A stretch of DNA of 64,000 nt, from positions 1-64,000 of the forward strand of contig JBHYDC010000005.1 of assembly GCA_051861205.1 (NCBI GenBank), written 5' to 3'. The first letter of the stretch is position 1. Each line of letters opens with the position of its first letter. Source of the DNA: JBHYDC01 sp051861205 (GTDB taxonomy: Bacteria > Pseudomonadota > Alphaproteobacteria > Rhizobiales > Pleomorphomonadaceae). This document shows, piece by piece, positions 62,295 through 64,000 of this stretch. Under the pieces are notes generated by a model. That model made no database searches, had not been told where the DNA came from, and saw only the letters and a program-made list of their open reading frames with translations. A program made the translations under genes and the position numbers.

Positions 62295-63248
62295 ATGGTA
62301 GCGACGTCACACATGCAAAAAGTCAGTACACACGATTCTGAAACCGATGATCGCAACGAAAAAATCCTGATCTATGTTAACGGCGATTTCTTCCCGCGCG
62401 ATGAAGCCAAGGTCTCGGTCTATGATTCCGGCTTCATGATGGGTGACGGCATCTGGGAAGGGCTGCGCCTGACCAAAGGCCGCGTCGCCTTCATCGACGA
62501 GCATATGGACCGGTTGATCGAAGCCTCGAAGGCAATCGATCTAGACATCGGCCTCGACCATGGCGCGTTGGTTTCAGCCGTCTACAAAACGCTCGCCGTC
62601 AACGACATGCACGACGGCGTTCACCTTCGCCTGATGGTGACGCGCGGCAAGAAGAAGAACCCGTTTCAAGATCCGCGCCTCTCCGTCTATGGCCCGACGA
62701 TCGTCATCATCCCCGAATACAAGGTGGCGTCCGAAGCGACGATCAACGCTGGCCTTTCGCTCTTCACGGTCCACGTCCATCGGCAGACGCCCGATAGTCA
62801 GGATCCCAAACTCAACAGCCATTCCAAGCTGAACTGCATTCTGGCGCTCATCCAGGCCTTGAAGGCCGGCGGCGACGAGGCGCTGATGCTGGATCCGCAC
62901 GGCTTTGTAAACACCTGCAATTCCACCAACTTCTTCATCATCCGCAAAGGCGAGGTTTGGACCTCCACCGGCGACTACTGCATGAACGGAATCACCCGCC
63001 GCAAGGTCATCGAGGCGTGCCTTGAAGCGGGGATTCCGGTTCGCGAGCGCAACTATTCGCTGGTGGACACCTACGGCGCCGACGAAGCTTTCGTCACCGG
63101 CACCTTCGGCGCCCAGACCCCCGTCGTCTCCATCGACGGCCGCACCATTGGAGACGGCAAACCGGGTCCGATGTTCCGGCGCATCCGGGCGCTCTACAAG
63201 GATCTGGTCGCGCGCGACGTCGCCCGTCAGGCCGAAAGGGCGTCATGA
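62295..63248 (+). CDS. Class IV PLP aminotransferase (branched-chain or D-amino acid type)
   Basis: A 317-residue fold-type IV aminotransferase. ILIYVNGDFFPRDEAKVSVYDSGFMMGDGIWEGLRL is the family start. The PLP-binding Lys lies in NSHSKLNCILALIQA, and LDPHGFVNTCNSTNFFII carries the family's E/V-x-x-x-x-N-x-F signature in variant form. Substrate choice among branched-chain amino acids, D-alanine and aminodeoxychorismate cannot be fixed. The absence of the usual Glu before T-C-N-S-T-N leaves the exact subfamily open. The ATG at 62295 follows GAGAGG. Its stop overlaps the Nudix gene by 4 bases. Confidence 0.85.
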   Translation: MVATSHMQKVSTHDSETDDRNEKILIYVNGDFFPRDEAKVSVYDSGFMMGDGIWEGLRLTKGRVAFIDEHMDRLIEASKAIDLDIGLDHGALVSAVYKTLAVNDMHDGVHLRLMVTRGKKKNPFQDPRLSVYGPTIVIIPEYKVASEATINAGLSLFTVHVHRQTPDSQDPKLNSHSKLNCILALIQALKAGGDEALMLDPHGFVNTCNSTNFFIIRKGEVWTSTGDYCMNGITRRKVIEACLEAGIPVRERNYSLVDTYGADEAFVTGTFGAQTPVVSIDGRTIGDGKPGPMFRRIRALYKDLVARDVARQAERAS

Positions 63249-63853
63249 CCAACGCCATCCCCCACAGCCTGCTGCCGCCCATGCGGATCGCCGATCGGCG
63301 CGTGGTGCACGATGGTTGGCTCACGCTCGAAGTCGTCGTCGTCGAAACCAGCGTGCGCGGCCAGCCGGCGCGGCTGAAGCGCGAGGTTCATGATCATGGC
63401 GACGGCGGCTCCGTCCTCGCCTTCGATCCCGTCGCCCGCACGGCCGTCCTCGTTCGCCAAATCCGCACCGCCGCCCTCGTCGCCGACGGTCATGGCGTCA
63501 CGATCGAGGCGATCGCCGGTCTCGTCGAAACCGGCGAGGACCCGGCCGAGACGGTCCGCCGCGAGGCGCTGGAAGAGGCGGGCGTTACCATCGGCACGAT
63601 GATTCCGGTCGGCTCGCCCTATTCGTCGCCGGGTTCGCTCACCGAGCGGGTGCACCTTTTCCTCGGCGAGATTGACCCCTCAATACCCCGCGAAATCGGC
63701 GGCGGGCTTATCAGCGAGCACGAGGAGATCGAGGTTCTCGAAGTTCCGCTCGCGCTTCTTGCCGCAATGAATGATCGCGGCGAGATCGAGGATATGAAAA
63801 CCATGCTCATGATCGAGCAGCTTCGCCGCCGCCGGCCCGACCTCTTCGGCTGA
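63245..63853 (+). CDS. Nudix hydrolase (ADP-sugar pyrophosphatase-like)
   Basis: A 202-residue Mg-dependent pyrophosphohydrolase. The Nudix box G-X5-E-X7-R-E-X2-E-E-X-G is complete in GLVETGEDPAETVRREAL and the following EEAGV. The preceding GGSVLAFDPVARTAVLVRQIR and the later GSPYSSPGSLTERVHLFLGE (the P-G-x-x-x-E region of ADP-ribose pyrophosphatases) place it in the ADPRase/GDP-mannose group. It is translationally coupled to the aminotransferase gene by an ATGA overlap. The physiological nucleotide is unknown. Confidence 0.9.
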   Translation: MTNAIPHSLLPPMRIADRRVVHDGWLTLEVVVVETSVRGQPARLKREVHDHGDGGSVLAFDPVARTAVLVRQIRTAALVADGHGVTIEAIAGLVETGEDPAETVRREALEEAGVTIGTMIPVGSPYSSPGSLTERVHLFLGEIDPSIPREIGGGLISEHEEIEVLEVPLALLAAMNDRGEIEDMKTMLMIEQLRRRRPDLFG

Positions 63854-63855
63854 CC

Positions 63856-64000
63856 TCAATCAGCCGCTGCCGCGCGGCGCACCTGGAACCCCCGGCTCGG
63901 ATTATACCCCCACACCGCGCCCGCCATGAACAGCACAAGCATCGCCGCGACAATGCCGAGCGCGGGTCCGTTGACCTTGACGTAGAAGGCAAACCGCAGC
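63856..64000 (-). CDS. C-terminal end of a small membrane protein (partial)
   Basis: Only the last 48 residues are visible: LRFAFYVKVNGPALGIV, then a hydrophobic helix AAMLVLFMAGAVWGYNP and a short basic tail ending QVRRAAAAD. The start lies outside the window. I do not recognise the family. It converges with the Nudix gene, 2 bases apart. Confidence 0.5.
   Translation of the reverse strand, partial: LRFAFYVKVNGPALGIVAAMLVLFMAGAVWGYNPSRGFQVRRAAAAD

Overview
The window is a GC-rich stretch of an alphaproteobacterial chromosome, most likely from the order Hyphomicrobiales (Rhizobiales). Supporting signs are a tRNA-His with A73, two phasin genes with a PhaR-type palindrome, a PdhS/DivJ/PleC-like cell-cycle histidine kinase, an alphaproteobacterial sulfate-assimilation block (DUF2849, cysI, cysH, DUF934), and EcfG-like promoter motifs beside an ECF sigma factor. 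I see no phage genes, insertion sequences, CRISPR arrays or rRNA. Nearly all of the window is coding.

Layout: 0-3 kb holds the 5' end of a phosphomannomutase/phosphoglucomutase gene, an SDR dehydrogenase, a TerB-like protein and a LysR regulator. 3-8 kb is a surface-glycan block on the minus strand: an exporter-type ABC protein, UDP-galactopyranose mutase, a DUF707 protein and a family 25 glycosyltransferase, with AT-richer DNA at its upstream end. 8-10 kb holds TspO and an unusual LysR-type regulator with two helix-turn-helix domains. 10.1-21.0 kb is the most interesting part: one tightly overlapped plus-strand operon encoding a lyase of the histidine ammonia-lyase fold without the Ala-Ser-Gly that forms the MIO cofactor, a quaternary-amine-type ABC importer (binding protein, permease, ATPase, permease), a hydantoinase-like amidohydrolase, an N-carbamoyl amino acid hydrolase, a DUF917 protein and a divergent urocanase. 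This gene set matches the known five-step breakdown of ergothioneine to glutamate, trimethylamine, sulfide, CO2 and ammonia, joined here to its own probable importer and regulator.

21.0-23.2 kb holds three adjacent minus-strand genes (alpha/beta hydrolase, DJ-1/PfpI protein, F420-reductase-like protein). Each is broken by a single small lesion and they lie beside an intact LysR gene. 24-25.7 kb has tRNA-His and two phasins. 25.9-32.7 kb has a very large sensor kinase and an iron ABC transporter lacking an adjacent ATPase. 32.7-42.3 kb is a putrescine uptake and gamma-glutamyl-putrescine catabolism locus (potFGHI, a GntR regulator, puuA, an aminotransferase, puuB). The GntR gene and puuA each follow a TGTGATCACA palindrome. 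42.4-45.7 kb is assimilatory APS/sulfite reduction. 45.8-52.1 kb has a DUF1993 protein, a secreted Pro/Tyr-repeat protein and an RND efflux pair. 52.2-57.2 kb is a xylose-type ABC importer with a divergent ROK repressor. 57.2-60.5 kb pairs a secreted subtilase with a divergent ECF sigma/anti-sigma operon. 60.5-64 kb holds a membrane diguanylate cyclase, a class IV aminotransferase, a Nudix hydrolase and the end of a small membrane protein.

The working hypothesis for 8.7-21.0 kb is that the tandem-HTH regulator controls import of ergothioneine (or a closely related betaine) and its complete conversion to glutamate. Sulfide and reduced nitrogen would be released in the process.
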